From CALOCN01 sp942491735 (GTDB taxonomy: Bacteria; Eisenbacteria; RBG-16-71-46; JABDJR01), in assembly GCA_942491735.1 (NCBI GenBank), contig CALOCN010000014.1, positions 1,674,001 to 1,738,000 on the forward strand: a stretch of DNA of 64,000 nt, given 5' to 3'. The stretch's first letter is position 1, and the number at the start of each line of letters is the position of its first letter. Shown here piece by piece: positions 37,840 to 46,548 of the stretch. Under the pieces are notes generated by a model. It was not told the DNA's origin. It saw nothing but the letters and a program-made list of their open reading frames with translations, and searched no databases. The translations under genes and the position numbers were made by a program.

Positions 37840-38190
37840 ATGGGGAAGTCGATCGACTGGTACTACCACCGCAAGGGCTGAACGAGCTGCAAACGCGCCG
37901 ACACCTTCCTGGAAGGCGCCGGCGTCACCGTTCGTGAAACGGTGAACGCGAGCAAGCAACGCTACGAGCCGGGGGATCTGGAAGGGGTGCTGGCAGGGGT
38001 GACCCGCGTGGTGGCGGCCAGGGGCAGGAAGGTGCTGGTCTTCGAGATGAAGGCGACCGCGGTGACGGACCCCGATTTCCTGAAGGCGCTGATCGGGCCG
38101 TCCGGTTTCCTGCGCGCCCCGGCCATCCGCAGGGGGAAAACCCTGCTGGTTGGGTTCCACGAGGAAGCGTATGCGGAGACGTTCTCCTAG
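37840..38190 (+). CDS. ArsC/Spx-like selenoprotein (UGA = Sec14)
   Basis: The frame from ATG 37840 has one TGA (37879-37881) and then stays open to 38190. With TGA as Sec it encodes 116 residues beginning MGKSIDWYYHRKG-U-TSC: a first strand followed by a U-x-x-C redox motif, as in ArsC/Spx-like thioredoxin-fold proteins whose Cys homologues have C-x-x-C. The remainder (KALIGPSGFLRAPAIRRGKTLLVGF) matches the ArsC-type substrate half, including an R-x-P-like segment. No signal peptide, so cytoplasmic. A hairpin lies within SECIS distance. Substrate is unknown; arsenate reduction is not implied. Confidence 0.88.
37904..37916 (+). promoter_or_regulatory. SECIS-like hairpin
   Basis: CCTTC-CTG-GAAGG; loop begins 28 nt after the UGA, within the bacterial SECIS window. 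The stem is short but may extend through flanking GCGCC/GGCGC pairing. Confidence 0.5.
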
Positions 38191-38202
38191 GCCGCGCCCC
38201 GC

Positions 38203-39996
38203 CTACCTGAGCAACAGCATCTTCCGGGTGGCCGAGGCGTCTTCGGACTCCAAGCGGTAGTAGTAGACCCCCGCGCCTACCGTGGCTCCGGTCGCGTCAC
38301 GGCCGTCCCAGCGGACCACGTTGTCGCCGGCATCACCGTAGGCCCCGTAGGCGGTGATCCGCTGCCCGGCCACGTTGTAGATGGTGACCTCGTAGTGGCC
38401 CGCCGTGGAGAGGGTGAAGCGGATCTCGGTGCTGGAGCGGAACGGGTTGGGGAGGGAGTGGAGGGCAAGGCGGCTATCCGTGGCAGTACCGCGATCGTCC
38501 ACGTCCAGGGTGACACCCGAATCCCAGTAGATATCGTCGAGAGCGAATTCGCAGGCGGTCCCGTTCTCCTCGAGGATCACGAAGGGGTACTGCATCATGC
38601 GCAGATCCATGGCGGGTCCGCGGATGTCGCCGACCGGAATCGATGCCTGCCCCCAGTTCCCGTCGCGGACCAGACCGTAGGTGGTCTGGTGAGCCGGGAA
38701 CGAGACGTAGGACTGGTTCCCCCAGGCGTCGATGATCCCGATCTTGAAGGTCACGTTCGCGGGAATCCTGATGCTGAACTTCAGGTCCCCGGACCCGAAG
38801 TCGAACAGGCTCACCGGCTGGATCGCCATGATGCCGGCGCCGAACCACCCCAGCCCCGCGGTCTGCCAGGTGATGCCGTTGCTTCCCTCGAGCGGGGGAA
38901 TCGTCCCGTCGACCAGGGTCCCTTCCCAGATGTAGATCTCGGACGTGACACCGGCCTGGAGGCCGCCCTGGGTGGGGGTGTTGTCGGTGAAGATGCCGAA
39001 CACGCCGACCTCGGGGGTGGGCGGGCCCAGGTTCACTTCGCCCTGGCCGTTCCACTCGTAGACCCGGATGTAGTCCAGGTACATGTCGGCCGGGAAGGGC
39101 ATGGTCACCGGGGCTCCGCTCCCCGGCGCGCCCAGGTTGTAGGCGTCGGTGAATGCGCCGCCCACGGCAAGGTTGGCGATGAGGTAGAAGGGTTCGTTGA
39201 ACTCGTCGGACTCGGCGTCGATGGTGAACGGGGTCTCGTACAGGTCGTACTCGGTGCCGCCGTCGACCACGGTGAAGCGCAGGCTGCTGTCGTCCCAGTA
39301 GAGGCGGTAGATCAGGCTGCGGTTCACCAGCGGATTGGCATGGTTGTAGTAGGGACGACAGTAGACGTCGGTGGGATCCCAGGAGAGACTGGCCGCGCCG
39401 GAGGGGTTGCCGGGGTTGACCGCCGCGTCGGAGTAGAAGATCGCGTTGGCTCCGACGGCCTGGTTCACCGTCGAGTTGTCGAGGCCGTTCCCGCCGTTGT
39501 GCGTGTCGTGGAGATCGCGAAACGCCTGGGTGGACCCCATCTCGAACATGTCCATCTCACCCGACCGCGGCCAGGCGTAGTTGCTGGTACCCAGGAGCCA
39601 GACCGCGGGCCACCCGCCGAGGTCGAGGTCCGGGATGCTGACCCGCGTCTCGATCATGCCGTAGCGGATGGATACCTTGGACTTGCTGTTCACCCGACCC
39701 GACGTGTAGTTGAGCGGGTTACCCCATTGGTCGGTGATGCCCGGTCCACTCTCCTGCTTGGCGGTCAGGCGCAGGGCGGGGTTCCCGGGTTCGCCCGGCA
39801 TTTCGCTGAGGGTCACGTTCTCGGTCTTGTAGAACTCCAGTTCCCCGTTGCCCCAGCCCCAACTTCCGTTGCCGGTCTCGACGATCCAGTTGTCGAGAGT
39901 GGAAAAATCCTCTTCCCAGATCAGGGGTCCAACCTGGGCGGAGACTCCACGGGGGATGAGGATCAAGGCGGTCGCGAGCAGAATCAGGGTCTTCAA
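38203..39996 (-). CDS. Secreted GH16 beta-glucanase with C-terminal FlgD-like domain
   Basis: 597 residues. Signal peptide (1-20), a glycoside hydrolase family 16 domain (~25-310) with the catalytic EMDMFE at 147-152 (E147 nucleophile, E152 acid/base), a beta-sandwich accessory domain (~330-500), and a C-terminal FlgD-like Ig/sorting domain (LPNPFRSSTEIRFTLSTAG; VRWDGRDATG). GH16 enzymes cut beta-1,3/1,4-glucans such as laminarin. The final domain is typical of FCB-type secretion, so this is probably exported to the surface or medium. Confidence 0.93.
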   Translation of the reverse strand: MKTLILLATALILIPRGVSAQVGPLIWEEDFSTLDNWIVETGNGSWGWGNGELEFYKTENVTLSEMPGEPGNPALRLTAKQESGPGITDQWGNPLNYTSGRVNSKSKVSIRYGMIETRVSIPDLDLGGWPAVWLLGTSNYAWPRSGEMDMFEMGSTQAFRDLHDTHNGGNGLDNSTVNQAVGANAIFYSDAAVNPGNPSGAASLSWDPTDVYCRPYYNHANPLVNRSLIYRLYWDDSSLRFTVVDGGTEYDLYETPFTIDAESDEFNEPFYLIANLAVGGAFTDAYNLGAPGSGAPVTMPFPADMYLDYIRVYEWNGQGEVNLGPPTPEVGVFGIFTDNTPTQGGLQAGVTSEIYIWEGTLVDGTIPPLEGSNGITWQTAGLGWFGAGIMAIQPVSLFDFGSGDLKFSIRIPANVTFKIGIIDAWGNQSYVSFPAHQTTYGLVRDGNWGQASIPVGDIRGPAMDLRMMQYPFVILEENGTACEFALDDIYWDSGVTLDVDDRGTATDSRLALHSLPNPFRSSTEIRFTLSTAGHYEVTIYNVAGQRITAYGAYGDAGDNVVRWDGRDATGATVGAGVYYYRLESEDASATRKMLLLR

Positions 39997-40037
39997 GGTG
40001 GCTCTCCAAGTGCGGGGATCTCAAAGGCGGATAAGGG

Positions 40038-40045
40038 ATCATAGC
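40038..40045 (-). promoter_or_regulatory. Putative -10 element GCTATGAT for the GH16 gene
   Basis: Lies 42 bp before the GH16 start on the minus strand. TTGTTC with an 18-bp spacer is a partial -35 match. Confidence 0.35.
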
Positions 40046-40173
40046 ACTATGTTCGGTCGGCGAACAAAGTAAGAAAGGGTGGCGGGACTGCCCCCTCATG
40101 ATCCAACGTTAGGGGAGACGGGCCCCCGTCCGGGCCGCCCGCCGTGTTCTGGCTTCGACTCCGGGAGACCTCC

Positions 40174-40869
40174 ATGTTCCGTCCCACCCCCCGCCGCTGG
40201 ATGCTGCTTCTCGTTGCCGTCCTCACCCTCGTCCCCGCCATGGGTTTGGCCGACGAAGGGACCTCGCCGGAGACGATCAAGTCGACCGACGCGACCCGGT
40301 ACGTCGGGAAACAGGTGACCGTCTGTGGCCCCGTGGCCGGGACCGGATACTTCCCGCATCTCAAGGGGGAACCCACCTTCATCAACTTCGATCGGTTGTA
40401 TCCGGAGCAGTCCTTCACCGTGGTGATCTGGGGCAAGTTCCGCGATCAGTTCGAGCAGGCTCCGGATCGTCTTTACGATGGTCTTGATCTCTGCGTCACC
40501 GGCACCATCGAGACCTACAAGGGCAAGCCCCAGATCGTGGTCACGCAGGCCGATCAGATCGAGATCCACGATTCGGGTCTGGTGCCCGAGCGGTTCAGCT
40601 ACGAGGAACGCGTGCTCCTGAAGGCGATGCTGGCCGCGCTTGGGTACCTGGTCGATGAGGGATCCGGAGAGTGGGACGCGGCCGCGGCCCAGGCATTGCT
40701 GGACTTCCAGGAAGAGCAGGGGATCACCGAGGAAGGCGGGCAGAGCCCGAAGACCATCCGGGCCCTGGCCCAGGCGGTGGATCAGGTGCCCTCCGAGGAG
40801 CAGCAGCGGATCCTACGTGTCCTGCTGCTGAACCTTGCTCAGCGTGAAGAGGTCGCCGCGCGGAAATAG
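40174..40869 (+). CDS. Exported OB-fold and peptidoglycan-binding-like protein
   Basis: 231 residues. Signal peptide MLLLVAVLTLVPAMGLA, an OB-like strand-rich module (~30-125: AGTGYFPHLKGEPTFINFDRL; CVTGTIETYKGKPQIVV) of the kind seen in nuclease-associated exported proteins, and a helical C-terminus (~140-210) resembling PG_binding_1 (MLAALGYLVDEGSGEWDAAAAQALLDFQEEQGI). The pairing suggests a cell-wall-tethered nucleic-acid binding protein, by inference. ATG at 40174 directly precedes the signal peptide. Its 3' end overlaps the convergent gene by 31 bp. Confidence 0.72.
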   Translation: MFRPTPRRWMLLLVAVLTLVPAMGLADEGTSPETIKSTDATRYVGKQVTVCGPVAGTGYFPHLKGEPTFINFDRLYPEQSFTVVIWGKFRDQFEQAPDRLYDGLDLCVTGTIETYKGKPQIVVTQADQIEIHDSGLVPERFSYEERVLLKAMLAALGYLVDEGSGEWDAAAAQALLDFQEEQGITEEGGQSPKTIRALAQAVDQVPSEEQQRILRVLLLNLAQREEVAARK

Positions 40870-42278
40870 AAGTCCGCGACCACCGGCAGGTGATCGGAAG
40901 CCACGCGCGTGTCCTCCACCTCCAGGCCGGCCTCCCTCAGGGCGGTCTCATCCAGGTCGGGTGTCCACAGGACAAAGGACCGGCCGAGGCCAAGCACGCT
41001 GTCCGTGTAGAGAATGTAGTCGAGCTTGCCCGGGGCGAACTCACCGAGGTCACTGCGCCAGGTGTAGGTCTCGGTACCGGAGAGGTGATAGGGCGCGACA
41101 TCCACGAAGGGGGTTCCGTCGCCGTCCGGAGGTGCCGCGGGACCATGGGTCGCCGTGTCCACGATGGCCCCCTCGAGCAGCGTGGTGAGCTGCTGCGCGT
41201 CCCCGACCAGGTTCATGTCCCCGGCCACGATCACCGGCGTGCGGGGATCCAGAAGCCCCGAGGCCCGCGAGTCCCGGATCCAGGCGGTCAGGGCGTCGAA
41301 CTCGTCCTGGCGCCCCGCATCGTCCTGGCAGCAGGGAGCGTGGGGGTTCACCACGGCGAGCTTGCCGTCGGGAGTATCCAGGATGGCCCAGGCACCCCGC
41401 CGCCGGGTGCCGATGGGGCCCCACTCCAGCACCGGGAAGCGCGAGAGAATGACTCCCTGACCAAACCCCGCGGCGTGCCATGTCGTGTTGGGCAGGATGT
41501 GCCGGATCCATGCGAGCGATTCGTCCACCGAGTGCCGGTAGATCTCCTGCAGGCAGAGAACGTCCGGCTCCAGCGCCCCCAGGATTCTCCGGAACGGCAA
41601 GGGCCGTTCAAAGTTACCGTCGTAGAGAACGTTGTAGGTGAGGGTGCGGAACTGATCCGGATCCTTCTCGGGAACCCGGACAGGAGGTGGAGGCGGAGGA
41701 GCCTGCGGGTCAAGGTCCACCTCCAGAGGCCCGGTGGATCCGATCACCTGACCCTCGGACTCTTCCCTCAGCGTCAAGGCGATCCTGGGTGTGGGGAGAA
41801 ACGGCGCTCCCACCACCGAGACACGCCGGGCGACGGAGATCTCGAATTCGTCCGCGGAGATCACCGGCGCCTGGCGAAGTTCCACATCGCTCTGGATCAG
41901 CCGCACCGGAACGCCCATGACCCGGAGTCGGCCTTCCCGCTCGGAGAAGTGCCAGGAGAAGTCCGCGCCCAGGCCGTCGACCGGAAGGCCGGTCCCGGGA
42001 TCTCCGTCGGTGTCGATATGCAACACGAGCCTGCTGTTGCCCTGGAGAAGGACCTGGCGGGAAAGGCGGGCCCGCAGGGACAACCGATCCCGGTCGGAAT
42101 GGATCCACACCGCCTCGATCAGTGCGGACCGGTCCTCCGGGTCGGGGGCCGAAACCTCGTGCACCCGGGACCGATCGCTCCAGTCCGTGAACAGGCCGTC
42201 CACAACGATGCGTCCGGAAAGGGGCCCGGCCGGCGCGCACAACGCACCGGCCGGGGTCAGGACCAGGATCAGGGCCAC
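40839..42278 (-). CDS. Exported endonuclease/exonuclease/phosphatase-family protein
   Basis: 479 residues. After a hydrophobic leader, residues ~20-190 are a CBM9/DOMON-like beta module (VDGLFTDWSDR; LVLHIDTDGDPGTGLPV). The C-terminal half is an EEP-fold hydrolase: YNVLYDG with the Asn, LCLQEI with the metal Glu, AGDMNLVG, and SDHLPVVADF. It would be an extracellular DNase or phosphodiesterase. GTG is the first usual start, but upstream codons read RVRQPAALV, a better signal-peptide n-region, so the true start may be further upstream. Confidence 0.85.
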   Translation of the reverse strand: MALILVLTPAGALCAPAGPLSGRIVVDGLFTDWSDRSRVHEVSAPDPEDRSALIEAVWIHSDRDRLSLRARLSRQVLLQGNSRLVLHIDTDGDPGTGLPVDGLGADFSWHFSEREGRLRVMGVPVRLIQSDVELRQAPVISADEFEISVARRVSVVGAPFLPTPRIALTLREESEGQVIGSTGPLEVDLDPQAPPPPPPVRVPEKDPDQFRTLTYNVLYDGNFERPLPFRRILGALEPDVLCLQEIYRHSVDESLAWIRHILPNTTWHAAGFGQGVILSRFPVLEWGPIGTRRRGAWAILDTPDGKLAVVNPHAPCCQDDAGRQDEFDALTAWIRDSRASGLLDPRTPVIVAGDMNLVGDAQQLTTLLEGAIVDTATHGPAAPPDGDGTPFVDVAPYHLSGTETYTWRSDLGEFAPGKLDYILYTDSVLGLGRSFVLWTPDLDETALREAGLEVEDTRVASDHLPVVADFYFRAATSSR

Positions 42279-42334
42279 CAGGGCTGCGGGTTGTCGGACG
42301 CGGCCGTTGCCTCCGCGTCGGGCCTCGGTGATTG

Positions 42335-44284
42335 CTACTCTCCCGGGGTGTACCAGATCGGTGAGGTAAAGGCCCGTTCCTGAAGCACCATGGACGTGCC
42401 GGGGAGTGGCTCAACGCCGAATCGCTTCGCGTCGTAGGCGGTCCAGCGGGGGGTCGGGATCTCGATGACGCGTCCGTAGTAGAACGCCGAAACGGCCGGG
42501 TCGAAGTCGGGGTCCGTCCACACCGCGATCAACTCGGGCGACCCGATGGTGTTGGTCCAGCCGGCATTGGCAATGTCCACCGTGCTTCCCACCGCCGGCA
42601 CCTTGCCCGTTTCGGGATCCTGCGTCCGGTCACCCGCCCAGGCCACGTCGTAGACCTGCTCGTGCAGGGTACCGTCGGCAGCCACCCATCCCTTGACGAT
42701 CTGGTAGCGATCGAGGTTGGCCCCGATCGGATCCTTGAGCGCAGCGACCAGGAAGGTGGGGGACTTGCCGGCCGGTCCCGGGTGGAGGTCGCCTCCCATG
42801 GGAACGCCCCGGGTGTACCCGGCGTGCGCAGGGAACCGGTTCGTGGCATCGCTGGCCGTGAAGTCCCATCCACCGAAGAAACGGACCATCATCCGGGGGC
42901 CGGTCGTGGCATAGGTCTCCTTGCGCTGCATGGCGTCCCAGATCGCCTCCCGGGTATTCTCGGTGGCCCACACCGCGGCGTAGCCGGAGGCGCCCACCTC
43001 CCAGTCCATGACCGTAACGCCGGTCTCGGGGTTGGAGAGAAACGGTTTGAGCATCCGTTCGGGGCTGGGTTCCTGCGGTGTGGTCTTTCCGAAGAAGTTC
43101 TCCTCGGCCAGGGCGGCGAGGCCGGTGTGTGCATCACTGCTGCCGACCATCCCGAACTTGTAGGGATTGGTCCCGAGCTCCTGCTCCAGCTTCAGCCCGT
43201 GCTTCAACGCTGAGCGGGAGTACTCGAACTCGAGCATTTCCCGGGTCTTGGATACGCTGCCGTCCAGGTTGCCCTTGTCCCATATTTCAAAGTCCGCGAA
43301 CTCGTCGTTGGGGGACAGGTAGGGGTGCGACTCCCCGGTACCCTTGGTCTGCGTCGTCTCGTAGAGCCGCTCCCACTTGGCGCGTTCCGCCGCGTAGGCG
43401 CGATCGATCGGCTTGCCGGTGAAGGACTCGATCAGGGGGAACATGGTCCCGTTGCTCAGGTTGCCGTTGTGGGCGATGGCGAGAACGCTACCGCCGGTCT
43501 TCTTCTCGTAGTTGTCCATCCACTTCCACAGGTCGCGAGGGTTGTCGCTCCCCATGGGAGGATAGACCGTGAAGGGCTGAACCTGGCTGGCCTTGTCCCC
43601 GTTGTCCCGGAAGATGACGTTGCGGTGCAGGTTGTTGCCGCCGGTGTTGGAAGTCCACTCGTACCCGATAAAGGCGGTGAACTGCCCAGGGTCGTTGAAT
43701 GCCTCGGCGGCCGCGATGGTCTCTTGCCAGGCGTTGCGGTACGCCTTCGTGCCCGGGAAGTACATGAGGTCCTGGGGAAAGGTGCCGTGCGAGAACGAGA
43801 CAATGATCTCGACCGCCGCTTCTCCCCCCTTGCCGGCCTGGATCATGTCGTACCACTTGCGGCCGGTCGGGTCGGCCAGCATTTCGGGCTTCCCGGACAG
43901 GAGATCGGGGAAGAACCCCATGTTGTCGGAGTGATCGGCCACGACCAGGAAATCCAGGGGCCGCGAGAGCTTGACCGGCTGGCCGCTGGACGCCGTGACC
44001 TGCTCCCCTCTGGCGAACCGGTACGCATCGCGGGGGCTCAGTCGGGCCCCGAACGCGCCCGCGTCCATGGAAAATGCGGTGTGCAGATGGGTATCGCCGA
44101 ACAGCGGGTAGGTGGGGTAGCTGCGGTTCGCGTAGGGGGAGTAGGGGGGGGGCTGGTCGAAAGCCCCCTTTGCCTTGTCGATTTCGAGCTTGCCTGCGTC
44201 CTGGGCCACAGCCGGCACGGCTGCGGTCAGCACCGCCATGGTTGCCAGAACGACCATGCCTGTCCGGTTCGGTTTCCTTTTCAT
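42335..44284 (-). CDS. DUF3604 family exported protein (PHP-like metallohydrolase)
   Basis: 649 residues with signal peptide MVVLATMAVLTAAVPAVAQ and a DUF3604 domain. Metal-binding candidates: FGDTHLHTAFSMDA and VADHSDNMGF near the N-terminus, and GSSDAHTGLAAL further on, as in PHP-type phosphodiesterases. The reaction is unknown. An upstream Met was rejected; ATG at 44284 follows GGAGGACGCA. It lies 25 bp after a LolA-like gene on the same strand and probably forms an operon with it. Confidence 0.87.
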   Translation of the reverse strand: MKRKPNRTGMVVLATMAVLTAAVPAVAQDAGKLEIDKAKGAFDQPPPYSPYANRSYPTYPLFGDTHLHTAFSMDAGAFGARLSPRDAYRFARGEQVTASSGQPVKLSRPLDFLVVADHSDNMGFFPDLLSGKPEMLADPTGRKWYDMIQAGKGGEAAVEIIVSFSHGTFPQDLMYFPGTKAYRNAWQETIAAAEAFNDPGQFTAFIGYEWTSNTGGNNLHRNVIFRDNGDKASQVQPFTVYPPMGSDNPRDLWKWMDNYEKKTGGSVLAIAHNGNLSNGTMFPLIESFTGKPIDRAYAAERAKWERLYETTQTKGTGESHPYLSPNDEFADFEIWDKGNLDGSVSKTREMLEFEYSRSALKHGLKLEQELGTNPYKFGMVGSSDAHTGLAALAEENFFGKTTPQEPSPERMLKPFLSNPETGVTVMDWEVGASGYAAVWATENTREAIWDAMQRKETYATTGPRMMVRFFGGWDFTASDATNRFPAHAGYTRGVPMGGDLHPGPAGKSPTFLVAALKDPIGANLDRYQIVKGWVAADGTLHEQVYDVAWAGDRTQDPETGKVPAVGSTVDIANAGWTNTIGSPELIAVWTDPDFDPAVSAFYYGRVIEIPTPRWTAYDAKRFGVEPLPGTSMVLQERAFTSPIWYTPGE

Positions 44285-44309
44285 TGCGTCCTCCGTTGTA
44301 TGGGTCGTT

Positions 44310-45029
44310 CTATTGCTTCTTGGCCCAGTCGTGCGTGTTCGAGGTGATCGTGATTTCCTTGGAAGGGATGGTGAGCTCGAAGGTGTCGGGATGGTTGGGC
44401 CCATCCTTGAGCGTCTTGAACTTCACCGTCCCCGTGATGGCATCTTCCCCGTAGGTAGTGTCGAAGGTAAGGCCGTTGAGGAGATTCGTGGTGGGATCGA
44501 CACTCATGGTGAGCGCGTCTCCCTTGACGAAGAGGTTCGCGGAGGTGATCACGGTGCCCCCTTCCCCCTCGGTGATCTCGGCCTTGTCGAAGATGTCGAC
44601 CAGGTTGCCCTTGGACAGGAAGATGTACTGGAAGGACTGCTTGAGTACGCCCTCGAGGTATTCCTCGAACTCGCCGACCTTCTTTTTCTGGGCACGGCCC
44701 CGGAGACCGCGTTTCTGCTTCATGCTGGACTCGCCGCCGATCGAGTCCGATTGGAGCTTGCCGTCGTCATCGAACTGCATCAGGGCGATGCTGGTCGCCT
44801 TGGACTCTCCCTCCATGGTGAGTTCGGTGGTCGTTTGCCAGTTGTACTGCGTCAAGGCAGCGGTGTTCGCCTTCTGGGCGTCGGACACGGCGATGGCCAG
44901 CGCGTCCGTGTCGGGCGCGGCTGTCTCCTTGGCGTCCTCGGCAAGCAAGGCGACCGGGGAGGCCGTGACGATGAGGGTGCAAAGGACGAGGGCAAGGGAT
45001 CTACCGAGCATTTCCGGTTTCCGACACAT
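44310..45029 (-). CDS. Exported LolA-like protein
   Basis: 239 residues: signal peptide (SLALVLCTLIVTASPVALLA) and a lipid-carrier-like beta half-barrel pattern (NTAALTQYNWQTTTELTMEGES; VKGDALTMSVDPTTNLLNGLTFD; VKFKTLKDG). The middle holds a short basic stretch (KQKRGLRGRAQKKK). The family call is weak. AGGAG precedes the first ATG with 8-bp spacing. Co-transcribed with the DUF3604 gene. Confidence 0.68.
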   Translation of the reverse strand: MCRKPEMLGRSLALVLCTLIVTASPVALLAEDAKETAAPDTDALAIAVSDAQKANTAALTQYNWQTTTELTMEGESKATSIALMQFDDDGKLQSDSIGGESSMKQKRGLRGRAQKKKVGEFEEYLEGVLKQSFQYIFLSKGNLVDIFDKAEITEGEGGTVITSANLFVKGDALTMSVDPTTNLLNGLTFDTTYGEDAITGTVKFKTLKDGPNHPDTFELTIPSKEITITSNTHDWAKKQ

Positions 45030-45198
45030 GACGGGGCTCCTATGGTTGCCATCTTGCAGTTCAAGCGAGGTGCTCGCATTCGCAGCGTGGGGAGACTACG
45101 ACGGGGAGAGTATGAACCCATCGTACGTCCCCACACAAGGGAGCCCGGATTGAACACATAGGGATGGTCTTGCGTCGTTGACGGCAGAAGGAGGGTCT

Positions 45199-46395
45199 AT
45201 GTATTCCCTGATCGTTGTCCCCATGATCATCCTGGTGGCCGTTGGGGCGTCGCCCGCGGATGTCCGTGCCCAGGGCTCCAGTGGGCCGCTCGTCACGTTT
45301 GTCGCCGCAGCCGAGAGCCTGGCCACGTCGCTCCATCTCCCAGGACTCTCGGTCGCGGTGGTCCAGGAGCAGGAGATGGCCTGGTCGGGCGGTTTCGGCT
45401 TCGCCGACCTGGAACAGCGGGTTCCGGCCGCGGGCGACACGCCGTACCGTCTCGCCTCCCTTTCCAAGCCGTTGGCCTCCCTGCTGCTCATGATGCTGGT
45501 GGAGGAGGGAACGCTGGACCTGGATGCCCGCATGGCCGACTTCGTCATCCACCCCTGGTTCGAGCCGGGAGGGGGATCCTGGGCGCACTATCCGTCCCGG
45601 TACGTTGAGGGCCCCATCACGGTGCGGCACGTTCTTACCCACACCAGCCAAGCGAGCCCGCCCGGCGACGCCTACGCCTATAGTGGGAACATCTTTGCCG
45701 ACTTGACCTGGGTGGTGGAGGATGTCGCCCGGAAGTCCTACCCCGTTGTGCTTCGGGAACGGATCCTCCAACCCCTCGGGATGAACCGTTCCTCACCCGG
45801 ACAGCTAGCGCCCTGGATACAGGATGTCGTGGCGGAGATCGCGACACCCTACCGGATCAAGAATGGTGAGGCGGTTCCCGGGAATTACCCGGGGTTCGGC
45901 CTGGATCCGGAGACCGACGTAACCCCCTGGAACCTGGATCCCGCCTACCGGGCCCCATCGCTGACCACGAAGGCGCGTCGGGACCTCCTGGGAAGTGAGT
46001 ACCGCCCGCTCTACTCGCTGCAAACCGCGGCGGGAGTCGTGTCCACGGTCGAGGACCTGGCCCGGTTCGACATCGCGCTCGACAACAACGTCCTCGTGTC
46101 CGAGGAAGGCAAACAGGCCATGTGGACCGCGGCCCGGACGTCTGAGGGAGAGGCCCTGCCGTACGGACTGGGATGGTTTGTCGAGGAGGTCCGGGGCTTC
46201 ACCGTGGTGTGGCACTTCGGTTGGTTCCCGCCAACCGTCTCCGCGCTGTACGTGAAGATCCCCGAACGTGGGGTCTCGACGATCCTGTTGTCGAACTGCG
46301 ATGGGCTGAGTGCCGGGGTGGCCTGGACCGAGCTTGGAGTGCAGGCGTCTCCATTTGCCCGCGCGTTCCTGGAGGTGTTTGTCCCAGGTCCGTGA
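45199..46395 (+). CDS. Beta-lactamase-family serine hydrolase
   Basis: 398 residues, exported (signal peptide YSLIVVPMIILVAVGASPADVRAQ). Class C beta-lactamase/esterase fold with the active-site S-x-x-K as SLSK, and HFG for the third motif. The usual Y-x-N reads Y-S-G-N here, which may shift the catalytic Tyr geometry. Substrate could be an ester, D-amino peptide or beta-lactam. ATG follows GAAGGAGGG with 4 bp spacing. Confidence 0.85.
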   Translation: MYSLIVVPMIILVAVGASPADVRAQGSSGPLVTFVAAAESLATSLHLPGLSVAVVQEQEMAWSGGFGFADLEQRVPAAGDTPYRLASLSKPLASLLLMMLVEEGTLDLDARMADFVIHPWFEPGGGSWAHYPSRYVEGPITVRHVLTHTSQASPPGDAYAYSGNIFADLTWVVEDVARKSYPVVLRERILQPLGMNRSSPGQLAPWIQDVVAEIATPYRIKNGEAVPGNYPGFGLDPETDVTPWNLDPAYRAPSLTTKARRDLLGSEYRPLYSLQTAAGVVSTVEDLARFDIALDNNVLVSEEGKQAMWTAARTSEGEALPYGLGWFVEEVRGFTVVWHFGWFPPTVSALYVKIPERGVSTILLSNCDGLSAGVAWTELGVQASPFARAFLEVFVPGP

Positions 46396-46548
46396 GGGAC
46401 GTGTTGGTGTCCCCTGTAAGTTGTTGAAGGAGTGAATGCTGACCGTCACCGCGGCCAGCGGGCAAGGCCGGAGTGGTCAGGCCGTACCTTGAGAGTTATG
46501 GTCGCGTTTTGGTTCATGGCTTGGAACCCAAAGGCGAGGTGCGAGGTC

